A DNA stretch of 64,000 nucleotides from Turnera subulata (GCA_028386065.3 JAKUCV010004472.1:1-64000); one strand, 5' to 3'. Positions 35,261-46,528 are shown, counted from the stretch's first letter. A program made the numbers and translations. The notes: generated by a model from the sequence alone, not told the origin.

Positions 35261-36485
35261 AAAGTTGTTTTATAAAAAAAAAGAAAAGAGGGGAATTTTT
35301 CCGCTTATCAGTCGGAAAATTTTAATATGTTCCTAGCGGGAAACAAATTGTGGGGGTTGATTTTTGGCTTACCCTCCGCAAATACAATAACAACCCCCGC
35401 TATGTTAATTAATTTGTGGGGTTAAATGAAGCCCCCGCAAAATCAATAATAACCTCCGTAATGTGCACCAATCTATGGGGGTCAGACAAACCTCCGCAAA
35501 TAGATAATAATAGCGGGGGTTTCTCGCGACCTCCGCAATTGCAGCCTTTTTTTGTAGTGAGATATTGGCCAGCTTGCATAAAATACAATCTGTAAACCCA
35601 ATAGGGGATGCCGAAGAGCGGCATAGAGGTAGGGCTGGAAAAAAGCCCAGGCTTCCCTCTCGTGTTGAGGAGGAACAACTTGTGAAGGCAGCCTTTGATG
35701 CACGTCCCTTTAGGGAAGAACATGAAGAACATGGGGGAGACAAGGGTCCCTTGTCAGAAAGGCAAGTGAAAGAATTGATTGAACAATACCTACAGTCGGT
35801 GAAACGGCAAGCAAGGGGGAATGAGATGGATGGTGTCTCGCCTCTGAAAGATGTCGTCCGACTTGCTCCGGTACCAGAAAAATATAAAGCCCCCTCTATT
35901 GAAAACTACGGTGGTAATACTGACCCTAGAGACCATCTTAAGCAGTACATAGGGACTATGGGTATGTATGGTTACTCAGATGATGTCCTATGCAAAGCTT
36001 TTCACACCACCTTGGTCCAGTCAGCTAGGGAGTGGTACATGGCACTAACACCCAAATCAATAGGGAGCTTTAAAGAGCTTAGTGACCAGTTTTTGACCCA
36101 CTTCTCTAGTCAGAAAAAGACCAAGAAGACTCCATTGGCCCTCATGATGATGAAACAAAAGTCAAAGGAGTCATTAAGGGACTTTATGATGCGCTTCAAT
36201 GCAGAGGCCATTGAAATTTCTAATCTAATAACCTCAACCAAAGCACATGCGCTAATAACGGCAACCACCAACATGGATTTGAAGAAGGCATTAGCTGCCA
36301 AAGGCCCTGAAAATGAAGATGATCTAATGGCAGAAATTGTTAACCAAATTAATGTAGAGAAGGCCCTAACTCTAACAAAGCCCCAGTTTGATGGGATAAT
36401 CAACGAGGGAATACCAAAATTCACAGGAGAAGAAGGGCGCGAAATCCAAGAGCTAGAAAGTTGCTTCCCCATACATGAAATATAG

Positions 36486-37199
36486 AGAAGCTAAAGGGGC
36501 TCTACGTTAAGAAGCATTGCAGGTTTTCCTCTCCCATCAAAAGGTTTTTATTCTTTTCCTCTTGCAAATAAAGACCTTGAAAAGTCCCTTCATTCTCATT
36601 TAATAAAAGAGCTAAAAACTTTGTCACCCCAATTGTCATGTGTGAGTTACATTGTTATTAATTTGGTATTAAATCAAATCTTTTGTAAAAAGCAAAGAAC
36701 TTCTTTTACTTTTTTATACTCTCGTATGTAAGGGTTTCTTTTATAAACCTGTGCTTAAAGGATTATATTGTATACCCTTATCTAAGTGTCTACTTTTTAC
36801 TCCTTAAAATAGCCTCCCACAAAGTTGAATTTACTTATCGATTTACTCTCCTTCTATTTCTTCTTTTATTTTCGTAACAAAAAATACAAAAAAAAGGAAA
36901 AAGTGAAGCAGAGGGCTTTAGTCACGAATTTCGTGGCGTGACCCACTCCCTCTCATGTATTGTGGAATATATATAGTATGTATAATATGTATATATATTG
37001 ATATCGGGAAAAAAAGGAAAAAGAATTTTACCTATTCTCTTATTAAAAGACCTCCTTTTCAAAGGCTTACATTGTACTCCATCTTTTTAAGATTTACTAG
37101 TATGTATAATATGTATGTATAATGATATCGACTAATAAAAAAAAAGGAAAAAGAATTTTACCTACTCCCTAATTAAAAAATCTTCTTTTCAAAGGCTTA
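36486..37199. other. Non-coding AT-rich internal region of the gag-only element
   Basis: Directly follows gag. Holds no domain and no reading frame of note, only short degenerate repeats such as ATATGTATATAT (36975 onward) and CTTTTCAAAGGCTT. It replaces the pol gene expected in an autonomous relative. Confidence 0.6.
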
Positions 37200-37615
37200 T
37201 ATTGTACTCCCTTTTAAGGTTTACTTACTCCTTAATTAAAAGGTCTTCTTTTAAAACGTTTATATTGTACTCTTCTTTTTAAGATGTTCCTACTCCCCGA
37301 TTAAAAGGCCTTATTTTCAAGGTCCTTAATTGAAAGGTCTTCTTTTAAGAGGTTTATATTAAACTCATTCCTTTTAAGATTTCCCTACTTTCCGATTAAA
37401 AGGCCTTATTTTTAAGGTCCTTAATTGAAAGGCCTTCTTTTAAAAGGTTTATATTATACTCCTTCCTTTTAAGATTTCCCTATTCCCCGATTAAAAGGCC
37501 TTATTTTTAAGGTCCTTAATTGAAAGACCTTCTTTTTTTAGGTTTATATTGTACTCCTTATTTTTAAGATTTCCCTACTCCCCGATTAAAAGGTCTTATT
37601 TTTAAGGTCTTGTTA
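37200..37615. repeat. 95-bp tandem repeat array
   Basis: The marker CGATTAAAAGG recurs at 37298, 37393, 37488 and 37583, an exact 95-bp period. Each unit carries AAGGTCCTTAATTGAAAGG and TTTATATT. Part of the gag-only element's internal region. Confidence 0.85.
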
Positions 37616-37679
37616 ACAAAAAATGTCCCCTTGTAAAGGTCTTGTTAACAAAAAAAAAAATTATGACACCGTCACACCT

Positions 37680-37907
37680 ATCGCCATGAGTTGCGGTAAC
37701 AAAAATTTTAGAAGGAAGAAACAATTCTTAATTCTCTTTCCTTAATAATAATGATAACAGGGGTTTCTAGAGGACCTTACAACTTGGGTCTTATATCGCC
37801 ATGAGTTACGGTAACAAAAATTTTAGAAGGAAGAAACAATTTTTTATTCTCTTTCCTTAATAGTAATGATAACGGATTTCTAGAGGACCTTATAACTTGG
37901 GTCTTTT
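37680..37907. repeat. 115-bp tandem duplication
   Basis: ATCGCCATGAGTT starts at 37680 and 37795. Both units run through AAAATTTTAGAAGGAAGAAA to ACTTGGGTCTT with small differences. Confidence 0.85.
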
Positions 37908-37982
37908 ATTTTTGTACCTACATCCAAGGGTTTTAATCTGTACTCCCTAGTTAAAAGGCTTTCTTTTTAAGGGTTTCTTATC

Positions 37983-38221
37983 TCCTTATATTTAAGGGTT
38001 TACACTTTAGTCCATCTCCTTACATTCAAGGGTTTACACTTTAGTCCATCTCCTTACATTTAAGGGTTTACTCTTTAGTCCATCTCCTTACATTCAAGGG
38101 TTTACACTTTTGTCCATCTCCTTACATTCAAGGGTTTACACTTTAGTCCATCTCCTTACATTCAAGGGTTTATACTTTAGTCAATCTCCTTACATTTAAG
38201 GGATTACACTTTAGTCCATCT
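37983..38221. repeat. 34-bp tandem repeat, about seven copies
   Basis: Unit CCTTACATTCAAGGGTTTAC followed by ACTTTAGTCCATCT, repeated about seven times with few substitutions, still within the gag-only element. Confidence 0.9.
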
Positions 38222-39358
38222 CTTTTCATTTAAGGAGTTACAAAATGATAAATCCCAAGCTGACATCTATTTTATACTCATGGTCTTGTTAACAAGACCC
38301 CAAGTAAAGGACTTATTTACAAGTCTCCTTTCTCGAATTAAATTCTTGTTAACAAGTCCTGCCTCCTCAAATCAAGCTCTTATTTACAAAGACCTCCCTT
38401 TTAAATCAAGATCCTACTTATAAAATCCCTCTTTTAATTCAAATTCTTGTTGACAATACTCTTTTTTTTTTTTAAAAAAATAATAAGTCAAGGACAAGAC
38501 CCTACTTAGAAAACCAAGGTCTTACTTGGGCGTATGCCCTGCTGATCTTGGCCCCTTTTTTATTATTTACTATGGTTTCTCTTCTTTTAATTAATTACCA
38601 TAGTTTTTGCCAGAAGGAAAAGCATAAATTTGCGACTAAAATTTTTCAAATTGTATAGCATGTCTTGCAATTTTATTTTCAAATTATTAACCATGTATTG
38701 GTTTCATCCTAATTTCGAAAAATAAAGTTTTAAAAGCAAGAAGTTGCTTGGGTTATTATATATACATAAGGAAAAAAAAAAGAAGACTCTCTGGGTTTAA
38801 AAAATAAGATCCATTGGTTGTAAAAGTTTAGATTCCTTGAGTGTAAAAAGAACGAACTCCAAAGGTCTAAAAAGGAAACACCCATGGTGTGAAAATATTG
38901 TCTTTTACTACTAACAATCCAAAAAAAGAAGGAAAAAGGACCATGTAGCCTATGCTAGTCGCATAAATAAGACGACAAAAAGCCATACAACATTCTATAG
39001 TTGTAAGATAAGATGACGAAAGGCTGTGTACCCTCTACTAGTTGGAGAAATAAGATACTGAAAAGCCATACAACAGTTTATAGTTGCAAGGCAAGACGAC
39101 ATAAGGCCATGTAGCCGATTCTAGTCGCAACAGCACGACGATCTAAAGAAAGATCACATAATAAAACACAACTAAGGCGCAGTATGGCCCAAATACGTCG
39201 CATTATAAAAGACAACTGAGGCAATAAAGCCCACATAGTCACAGATTTGAAAAAAAAAAAATGACAACTAAAGCAATAAAGCCCACGTAGTCACAGATTT
39301 GAAAAAAAAAAAACGACCAGGACCGAGCAGTCAAAAAACAAAGGTCGCATGCCTAGAT

Positions 39359-39714
39359 GAAATATAAAAAAGGTACCGATTCTTAGAGGTCATCTTTGTA
39401 TTCGATCTCCATGAAGAAGGTACCCACTTCTAGAGGTCATTTTATATTATGTCTCCTCCATTAAGAAAAGAGAGTAGAAGAAATATAAAGAAGGAACCCA
39501 TTCTTAGAGGTCCTCTTTGTATCTGATCTCCATAAGAAGGTACCCACGAGGTCCTCTTTATATTGTATCTCTTCCATTAAAACTAGAGAGTAGAAGAAAT
39601 ATGAAGAAGGAACCCATTCTTAAAGGTCCTCTTTATATCCGATCTCCATAAAGAAGGTACCCACTTTTAGAGGTCCTCTTTATATTGTGTCTCCATTAAA
39701 AAAGAGAAGAATCT
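39359..39714. repeat. About 118-bp tandem repeat, three copies
   Basis: GAAATATAAAGAAGG-type starts recur near 39359, 39479 and 39597, each followed by CCCATTCTTAGAGGTCCTCT and GATCTCCAT. A shorter duplication around 39230-39310 precedes it. 38240-39350 and 39715-40103 have no gene. Confidence 0.8.
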
Positions 39715-40103
39715 ACTTTTGAAGGTTTTCCTTACATTGGCCCACCTTATTTTATCTAACGGCGAATATCTTTGAGTTTAAAAAGAGAGGCTTTCAAGAG
39801 ACAACAAAAAAGAAAAAAAAAATTCCTTTTACAAGTAAAGAATGAGAATTTCTATAAATCCAGAGGACCTTTTCTAGGTCTAGAGAAAAGTGCAAAAGAC
39901 AAAGTGAGTTTAAAGTAAGCTCAATAAAAAAATACAAACCCTTGTCTTATAAGAGGATCGCTCGTATTGGGGGCTATATGAGTCCCTAGATAGCCAAATA
40001 AGGCAATTTAATGCATGGTGGTGACTGAAGCGAAAGAGCACATATTTAAGAAGTAAACTCTAAGGAAAATTGCTACACAATTTCCCTCAGATTTGGGAGC
40101 TAG

Positions 40104-40582
40104 TGATGACATATGAAATAATAATTTATTGCCTAAAAGGACCAAGTAAGACCCTTAGAGTCCAGGTCTACACCAAGACCTTGAGGTCCAGGTCTACACC
40201 TTAAGGTCTAAGTCCACACTAAGATCCTGAGGTCCAAGTCTCCAGAGGTCTTGGTCCGTATTGAGACCCTGAGGTCTAGGTCCAGCCCATGAGGAGGTCC
40301 ATACCAAGACCCTGAGCTATAGGTCCACACCAAAAACCTCAAATCTTCTATAAATAGTTGCCCCCTAACCTGAATAAAGGTACGAGAATAGAACTAATCA
40401 ATTTCTTCTATCTATTACTTACTACAGAGAGTTTAGTTCTGACTTAGGCATCGGAGAGCCTCCGGGGTCACACACCCTGGACACCCCCGGTGTCCTTTTG
40501 TCTTCCTCTTTTGCAGGCTTTGCATCACCAAGATCCTACCACACATAGACCTTCTATAATCAGGTAAATCTCTGATTCATCA
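40104..40582 (+). repeat. 3' LTR of the gag-only element
   Basis: 479 bp, near-identical to 31538-32036 apart from one missing 20-bp unit. The upstream TTTGGGAGCTAG is a weak polypurine-tract candidate. Confidence 0.9.
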
Positions 40583-41905
40583 TTATAGGAAGGTGATAGG
40601 AAGGTGGAAAAGGTTGAGTATCATTATCAGTCTAAGATAGCATTTGGAATGGTTAAGATGCTGTGTAACAATGTCCACCCACCACCACTGTGTACGTTAA
40701 TTGCCTATGAACTGTCATCAAACTTCTATTACAGATTATTATGCTGGTGTTGCTTCCTGGCATGGATTTGATGGCAGTATTAGTGGTTGGAACAACTTGA
40801 GAGGCCGCTTGAGCCTGAAACTTGCCTTGAGAGCAATATGATCCAAAAGCTCTAGTAGACCTTCAACCTCCAAACTGTCCGCTGTTAAGAAACATATGGA
40901 TGCAGTCAGAGAAAATTGACAGAACAAGAAAAAAGCTTCACTGGAGTAATTAAGAAAACAGGTTCAACGTTCAAACAACATAATATCAGTAAGCCTTTTA
41001 TAAGTATTCGTGGAAATGCATCAAAACAAGAGATCCTTTTACAACCATTTCAGTGCTACAAAAGTTAAGAGGACAAGGAATGTAAGAATTTCAGAGTGCA
41101 ATGAGATAAAAACCAATTTAAGCGACAGTATATGTGTATATGTATCTTTAGACTGAGTCTCACTGCAAGCTCACAGAGAAAAGATAAAAGGTTATCATGT
41201 CTGATAAATGATAAAAGGGTATAGATAAAGAAACCCATACCCTTTTATCATTTATCAGACATGTTAAAAAAACCCAGTCTTATCAAAAAAAATAGATTAA
41301 AAAACCCACCAAAAGTTGTCGGGTAAATCGATGATCCAATAAGTGATCAAATCCATCAGCCCCAATATTTGTACCATCTTATTCTTCTTGTTTGAATGTA
41401 TAGAGAGATCATTAAAACTGATGGTAAAGGGTTGTTTTGTAGTTTGTGACGGCTCAGTTTTAGTAGAATGTGGAAATGACAATGCTGCTTATAATGTTTA
41501 TATATACTACCATAATCCAAACTGTTCTACGATTAGGGCTTGGTCTCTCATAGTAACTTGCCTTATTTTTACTCCATTTTATATCATAAGTTTTCTTTCA
41601 CCTAATTTTTAGATAAGAAGACTTACTACGTAATCTCAGATAAGACAAGTAAACCTATCACATTCTAACATTCTAACACAGATAAGACTTAATAGGAAAT
41701 TTCATATAAGACAATGAAGATAATAGAATACAAAACGTGTGATTCACAGATTTTACCAACCACTTTCCTATAATTCGTTGATTCCATGTAATATCCTAGT
41801 ATGTATATCTACCAATACCCACAGATATTTTTTTGTGAACATATTTTATGTATCAGGTATTGGTTAAGATTTTGGAAGTAAAGATCGCACAACCAGCTTA
41901 TATCT
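40583..41905. repeat. Large inverted repeat, left arm inner part
   Basis: It reads as the reverse complement of 41955-43200. Examples: GTTAAGAAACATATGGATGC (40883) against GCATCCATATGTTTCTTAAC (42782), and GATCGCACAACCAGCT (41886) against AGCTGGTGCGATC (41962). The loop is only about 50 bp. Confidence 0.85.
40739..40927 (-). pseudogene. Unidentified exon-like fragment, left palindrome copy
   Basis: The minus strand reads an intron-like end (TTTCTTAACAG), then a 60-codon open segment containing DSLEVEGLLELLDHIALK. The mirrored plus-strand copy at 42780-42945 has the same segment with substitutions and a 29-bp duplication (AGTAATACTGCCTTCAAATCCT). Two diverged copies retaining the same reading segment suggest a host exon duplicated with the palindrome. 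I do not recognise the protein. Confidence 0.35.
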
Positions 41906-41954
41906 GATTCTTGCGAACAAGATTAACCGACCCACAGGTGAACATGATAATGAA

Positions 41955-43560
41955 TAAGATATAGCTGGTGCGATCTTTTCTTCCAAAATCATATGTGCAC
42001 AGTGATTGACAAAGATCTGTGGGTGTTCGTAGATATACATACTATACTAGGAATCAAAGAATTATAGGGAAGTGGTTGGTAAAATCTGTGAATCACTCGT
42101 TTTGTATTGTACTATCTTGGCTGTCTCATATGAAATTGTCTAGTAAGTCTTATCTGTGTTAGAATGTGATAGGTTTACTTGTCTTATCTGGAATTGCAAA
42201 ATAAGTCTTCTTATCTAAAAATTAGGTGAGAGAAACTTTATGAAACAAAAAAGAGTAAAAATATGACAAGTTACTACGACAGACCTAACCCTGACCGTAG
42301 AGGAGTCTAGATTATGGTCTATATAAACAATATAACCGGTTTTGTCATTTTCACATTCTGCTAAACTGCGCCCCCAGAAACCACAAAACAACCCATTACC
42401 ATCAGTTTTAGTGATCACTCTTTACATTCAAACACGAAGAGTAAGATGGTACAAATGCAATGATTAGGGCTGATGGATTTGATCTCTTATTGGATCATCG
42501 ATTTACCAGACAACTTTTGGTGGGTTTTTTATGTATAACTTTTATCTTTTATGATAACCTTTTATCATTTATCTGTGAGCTTGCAGCGTGACTCAGTCTA
42601 AAGATATACTGTCCATCTTAACTTTCGTAGCACTTAAATGGTTGTAAAAGGATCTCTCGTTTTGATGCATTTCCACGAATATTTATAAAACGCTTACTGA
42701 TATTTTGTTGTTTGAACTTTGAACCTTTTTTCTTAATTACCCAGTGAAGCTTTTTTCTTGTTCTATCAATTTTCTCTGACTGCATCCATATGTTTCTTAA
42801 CAGCGGACAGTTTGGAGGTTGAAGGTCTACTAGAGCTTTTGGATCATATTGCTCTCATGGCAAGTTTCAGGCTCAAGCGGCCTCTCAAGTTGTTCCAACC
42901 AGTAATACTGCCTTCAAATCCTGAGTAATACTGCCTTCAAATCCTTGGCAGGAAGCTACAACTGCATAGTAATCTGTAGATAGATTCTGCCCCCATAGAA
43001 GCTTGATGACAGTTAATAGGCAATTGACATACACAGTTAGCAGCCCTAAACAATCTTAGTATCAGTACATACATGAGTATATCCTTGCAGTTGTGTTCCT
43101 TTGCGGGGTGGGACATTGTTACACAGTATCTTAACCTTTCCAAATGCTTTATCTGAGACTGATAATGATACTCAGCCTTTTCCACCTTCCTATCATTCAT
43201 CTCTGTAATGTTCTACTGCGATTTCAAAGTCAATAATATTATGTATTGAATTCGCTTTTGACTACATAATGTATTGAATTCGATGCATTAATATCTTCAT
43301 TGTGGGTTTGCATAGTTTTTTACCCGACCGTGTTAAGGGTTGCATAATAGTAGTATTATTATTTTTTTTTTAATTGTGTTCTTGTTCCAATTACAGCCGA
43401 GCTAATCAAGGCATGGACCTAGCTAGCCTTTTCATTTCCTTCCTTTTTGTATTATGAAAGTCACAGAGAAAGTAGAGAAAGTAGACAATATGGTCTTGGT
43501 GTCACCACCAAAATATAATGGTCCTCTTAGTTTTTGTAGAAAGAATCAAAGAAATAAATT
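41955..43560. repeat. Large inverted repeat, right arm
   Basis: Counterpart of 40583-41905 plus 30895-31537. It contains a copy of the gene-5'-end repeat family (42240-42530) and the mirrored exon-like fragment, and runs into a LINE RT fragment at its outer end. Confidence 0.85.
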
Positions 43561-43690
43561 GCGGTCTTTGTTTTCTCACTTTGACAAGGCTATTGCCAAC
43601 AGGTTGGCTCATGTTTTATTACGCAAAGAGGAGAAGTTACCTTTCAAATACCTCAGTCCATCCCTAGGTGCAAATAAGTACGGACTAGTA
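43440..43690 (+). pseudogene. LINE reverse transcriptase fragment, first part
   Basis: Encodes LSFCRKNQRN, LFSHFDKAIANRLAHVLL and KLPFKYLSPSLGANKY. These match the region after the YADD motif of plant L1-like RT (the L-L-F-C-R-A-N, F-S-x-N-T and F-x-Y-L-G-x-P-L-G-A blocks). A second part follows an insertion at 44493. No EN or catalytic RT motifs are present. Confidence 0.7.
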
Positions 43691-44492
43691 CAATTTTTAT
43701 ATGGGTCTATTTGGGTATTTTATCTATTTAGACAAAAAAATAGTGGGTTTATATGGGTTGCTAAAAGGATATCCATGAACCCATATATTAATAATCTAAT
43801 TCAATTATAGGGCCTAATTGGGCTTAGTGGGCCCGTCCCGGTGCAACCAATATGGGCCTAATTGGCTAGAGTGGGTATATTTGGGCCCATCCTGGCCCAA
43901 ATCATATGAGCGTAGTTGGGCTCGGTGTGGGCCTAGCTGGGCCCAACATTGCCCAGACCATGGAGGCCTAGTTGGGCTCATATGGACCAATTTAAACCCG
44001 ACCAAGTACATCTCGCTCATGCCTAGTTAGGCTCATATAGCTATGACAGGTTAATATAGACTAGGTCGGATTAATATTCATAAAGTTAAGAACCTTAAAA
44101 CACAAATTTTAAAAAATATATATTATCATTATATGGGTAAATTGGTATACCGACATTAAATGGGTCTAAACGGGTATGGATATCCATTTAAATTTCTTGA
44201 TGGGTCATAAATGGATGAATGGGTATAAATGGGTCGTATAGCTATGTCAGGTTAATATAGACTAGGTCGGATTAATATTCATAAAGTTAAGAACCTTAAA
44301 ACACAAATTTTAGAAAATATATATTATCATTATATGGGTAAATGGGTATAACCACATTAAATGGGTCTAAACGGGCATGGATATCCATTTAAATTTCTTG
44401 ATGGGTCATAAATGGATAAATGGGTATAAATGGATATGACCCATTATGACCCAACCCACGGATACCCATGGACACCCATTTTGCCACTTCTA
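43691..44492 (-). mobile_element. hAT-like non-autonomous insertion
   Basis: On the minus strand the right end reads GTAGAAGTGGCAAAATGGGT and continues with GTCCATGGGTATCCGTGGG, a start typical of plant hAT elements rich in ATGGGT. It interrupts the LINE RT fragment. It contains a 201-bp tandem duplication (44038-44238, 44239-44433) and a GGGCC-rich stretch (43805-43990). The left terminus and the target duplication are not clear. Confidence 0.5.
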
Positions 44493-44580
44493 CCAGTAAC
44501 TGAGAAACTTCAGAAGAAATTGATGGCGTGGAAGTCTAGATTCCTGTATTTAGCCGGTCGAGACCTAGTGATTATTTTTT
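44493..44580 (+). pseudogene. LINE reverse transcriptase fragment, second part
   Basis: Encodes PVTEKLQKKLMAWKSRFLYL and AGRDLVI, matching the P-V-x-x-K-x-x-x-x-L-x-x-W-K-x-x-F-L-S-x-x-G-R-x-T-L-I block that directly follows the G-A-N block in the intact LINE at 57188-59764. This shows the two pieces were contiguous before the insertion. Confidence 0.8.
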
Positions 44581-44589
44581 TTTTTATTA

Positions 44590-45290
44590 AAGACTTCTTT
44601 CATCTCTATGTTGGACACTAAAGTTAGAATTCATCTTTGGGTTGGATTTTGGCTTCTTTTCATCCCTCTATTTCTCCTAGTTGGCCTACTTTGATCCCTC
44701 TCGCCGGAATGCGGTGGAAAAAGATGACGTGGTAAGTTTTCCGACGCCACATCAGCATATGTGGAATCCACATGTCAGCTCGAACCAACAAACCAAACCG
44801 AATCAACTCAATCAATTCTTCCACCCAAATCAAATAGGTTCAACCCAATCGGTTCACCTACCGAAAAGACTTACTTTTTATTATTTTTTCATTTTTTCCT
44901 AAAATTTTTAAATTTAAAATTCTTTCAAAAATAAAATAATAATTTACAATAATTAAGTAATAACTTATAATGATTTAATTTCTTTAAAACCTTTCATTGA
45001 ATTAAAAATTATTTAAAAATTAAAGTAATAACTTATACTAATTAAATAATAAATTATAATATAAGTTATTATTTGATTAGTATAAGTTATTTCTTTAAAT
45101 AATTTTTAATTCAATGAAAGTTTTAAGGAAATTAATTTTTAAAAAATAAAAAAAAGAAATGGACAAACCGGATTTGCAAAATAGGTTTTTTGGGTGGGCC
45201 AGCCGGTCGGACAACGATTATCGGATTCGACCGCTGAAGGGCCGAACGGACGGTGTCGCACATCCTTAGACCGGGTTTTGGGTGTTATAG
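44590..45290. repeat. Palindromic AT-rich element related to the Pack-MULE arms
   Basis: 44720-44800 (ACGCCACATCAGCATATG) resembles the Pack-MULE arm at 29240. The centre (44970-45135) folds on itself: TTTCTTTAAAACCTTTCATTG and its complement around an axis near 45055. No coding sequence or clear end repeat. Confidence 0.5.
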
Positions 45291-45689
45291 GTTTTCTAAG
45301 AAAACCAAGCTAGGCTAAGTTACGCTAAAAAAGACATGATAAAGATACAAAACTGCACTACTGTGCAATAAAGAAAATAAAGATAAATTGAGTAATTGTA
45401 GTTTTGATTGATTGATCTTGGATCTCTTACATGAATAATCAACAACCTTATATATGCTTTTAAAATCAACAAATAATCAAGACCCGTTACAAATTGTCCA
45501 AGATAAACCCCTTTAAAATTCAATCCAGCAACCTCTTTCCCGAATCTCGAATTGATTTCAAACATATATCTGCTTCGATTTTGAATTTCAAATGTCAACT
45601 CCCTACCCTAATCGATTTCAAGATAAAATCACTTCAACAAGGTTATCGAAAATACTCCAAGGCCTTTGACACCTAGACCTCGATCCACC

Positions 45690-46035
45690 TGTCATTGGGC
45701 AAGGGTAACCCAAAGTCAACCCATCAATCAAGATGACTCCAAGTCAACCCATCGGTCAAGGGTGACATCAAGTCAACTCATCGATCAAGGATGAGCCAAA
45801 AGTCAACGCATCGGTCAAGGGGACCCAAGGTCAACTCATCAATCAAGGGTGACCCAAAAGTCAACTCATCGGTCAAGGATGGCCCAAAAGTCAACACATG
45901 GATCATGGGTGACCCAATAGTCAACTCATCGATCAAGGGTGGCCCAAAAGTCAACTCATCGGTCAAGGGTGACCCATTAATCAACTCATCGGTTAAGGAG
46001 ACCGAAGGTCAACTCATCGGTCAAGGAGACCCACG
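45690..46035. repeat. 30-bp minisatellite, about twelve units
   Basis: Units follow CAACTCATCGGTCAAGGGTG then ACCCAAAAGT, 28-32 bp long. Because 30 is a multiple of three, both strands read open with a 10-residue period (GDPKVNSSVK-like on plus, GPPLIDELTF-like on minus). This explains the apparent ORFs 45791-46039 and 45778-45984. Confidence 0.9.
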
Positions 46036-46528
46036 ATGACCACTCCAAGTCCACAATTTTGAATTTGGTACAAAACAAATACCATTAAAAATATGTATTG
46101 GCAACATTGCCTTATGACAGAGATATGCGCAGTAGATTTTTCGTTCTCCTCTGGTTTCTGCGTTTTGAGTTTTTGTTCTCCTTGAAAGAGACAACTAAAT
46201 TAAGGCAGGGGTTTGTGGGTTATGTTGGGGTTGTATGCTTGGGGTGCAACTACTTACTGGCATCATGAAGTCAATTGGAATTCGAATGGAATTTTATTTG
46301 TTCAAGCTTAATTATCATTTTACTTTTTAAGAATGGACCTATTTTGTCAATAGTTTTTGTTCTCCACTGTGAGTGATTACCGTCGTTGGTTGGCCCAATC
46401 TTCTGGTTTAGTAAGGAATTACATTTATTCAAGACAGAGATACATGTGTAATTTAGTTTAGACAGAGACAAAATGGAAAGCCATATTGGAAGGTTTAGAT
46501 TTTATTCACAATATGGTTATTTTGATGA

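Larger units (their letters stand above)
32264..35559. mobile_element. Non-autonomous CACTA (En/Spm) element
   Basis: The ends are perfect 15-bp inverted repeats CACTACAAAAAAAGG, with the 3-bp target duplication AGA (32261-32263, 35560-35562), both diagnostic of the CACTA superfamily. Subterminal zones carry many copies of an AACCCCCGCAAATTG-like motif. The interior has no transposase but holds a LINE tail, a 77-bp tandem duplication and fragments of a host gene with intron structure. Confidence 0.95.
32050..36485 (+). pseudogene. gag gene interrupted by a CACTA transposon
   Basis: The ATG at 32050 opens the first part (to 32263), and the second part runs from 35563 to the stop ending at 36485. 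The two parts lie in one frame once the 3296-bp CACTA element and one 3-bp target copy are discounted, giving a protein of about 380 residues. The second part holds the retrotransposon gag core: YGGNTDPRDHLKQYIGTM, then CKAFHTTLVQSAREWY, FKELSDQFLTHF, and ESLRDFMMRFNAEA. These are the usual conserved blocks of PF03732-type Gag. A zinc knuckle is absent. The frame is otherwise free of stops, unusual in this window. In the family Gag forms particles that package element RNA. The in-place insertion now stops translation. Confidence 0.9.
31538..40582 (+). mobile_element. Gag-only LTR retrotransposon (TR-GAG-like)
   Basis: LTRs 31538-32036 and 40104-40582 both begin TGATGACATATG and end with TCA. 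I count about seven substitutions plus one 20-bp unit difference between them, so the insertion is fairly young. A PBS follows the 5' LTR and one gag gene follows the PBS. No protease, RT, RNase H or integrase is found in the remaining 3.6 kb, which is AT-rich and made of several tandem-repeat blocks. This architecture matches terminal-repeat retrotransposons with GAG domain (TR-GAG), which depend on other elements for pol. Without the nested CACTA element it would be 5.75 kb. The expected 5-bp target duplication is not preserved (AAATG on the left, TTATA on the right). Confidence 0.85.

Noticed and set aside
32050..36485. Host gene with a 3.3-kb intron
   Set aside because: The 'intron' has CACTA ends and an AGA target duplication, and the flanking protein is retrotransposon Gag between LTRs.
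41297..41482. Possible F-box start (a frame ending IIDLPDNFWWV)
   Set aside because: Only a short D-L-P resemblance, not maintained among the repeat copies at 17880, 42480 and 55540, and no downstream F-box residues.
43814..44030. Trp/Pro-rich open frames on both strands
   Set aside because: The GGGCC-rich repeat in the hAT-like insertion accounts for them, and the complementary frames are equally open.
45778..46039. Repeat proteins GDPKVNSSVK-like and GPPLIDELTF-like
   Set aside because: A 30-bp minisatellite produces open frames on both strands; no start context, homology or splice structure supports a protein.
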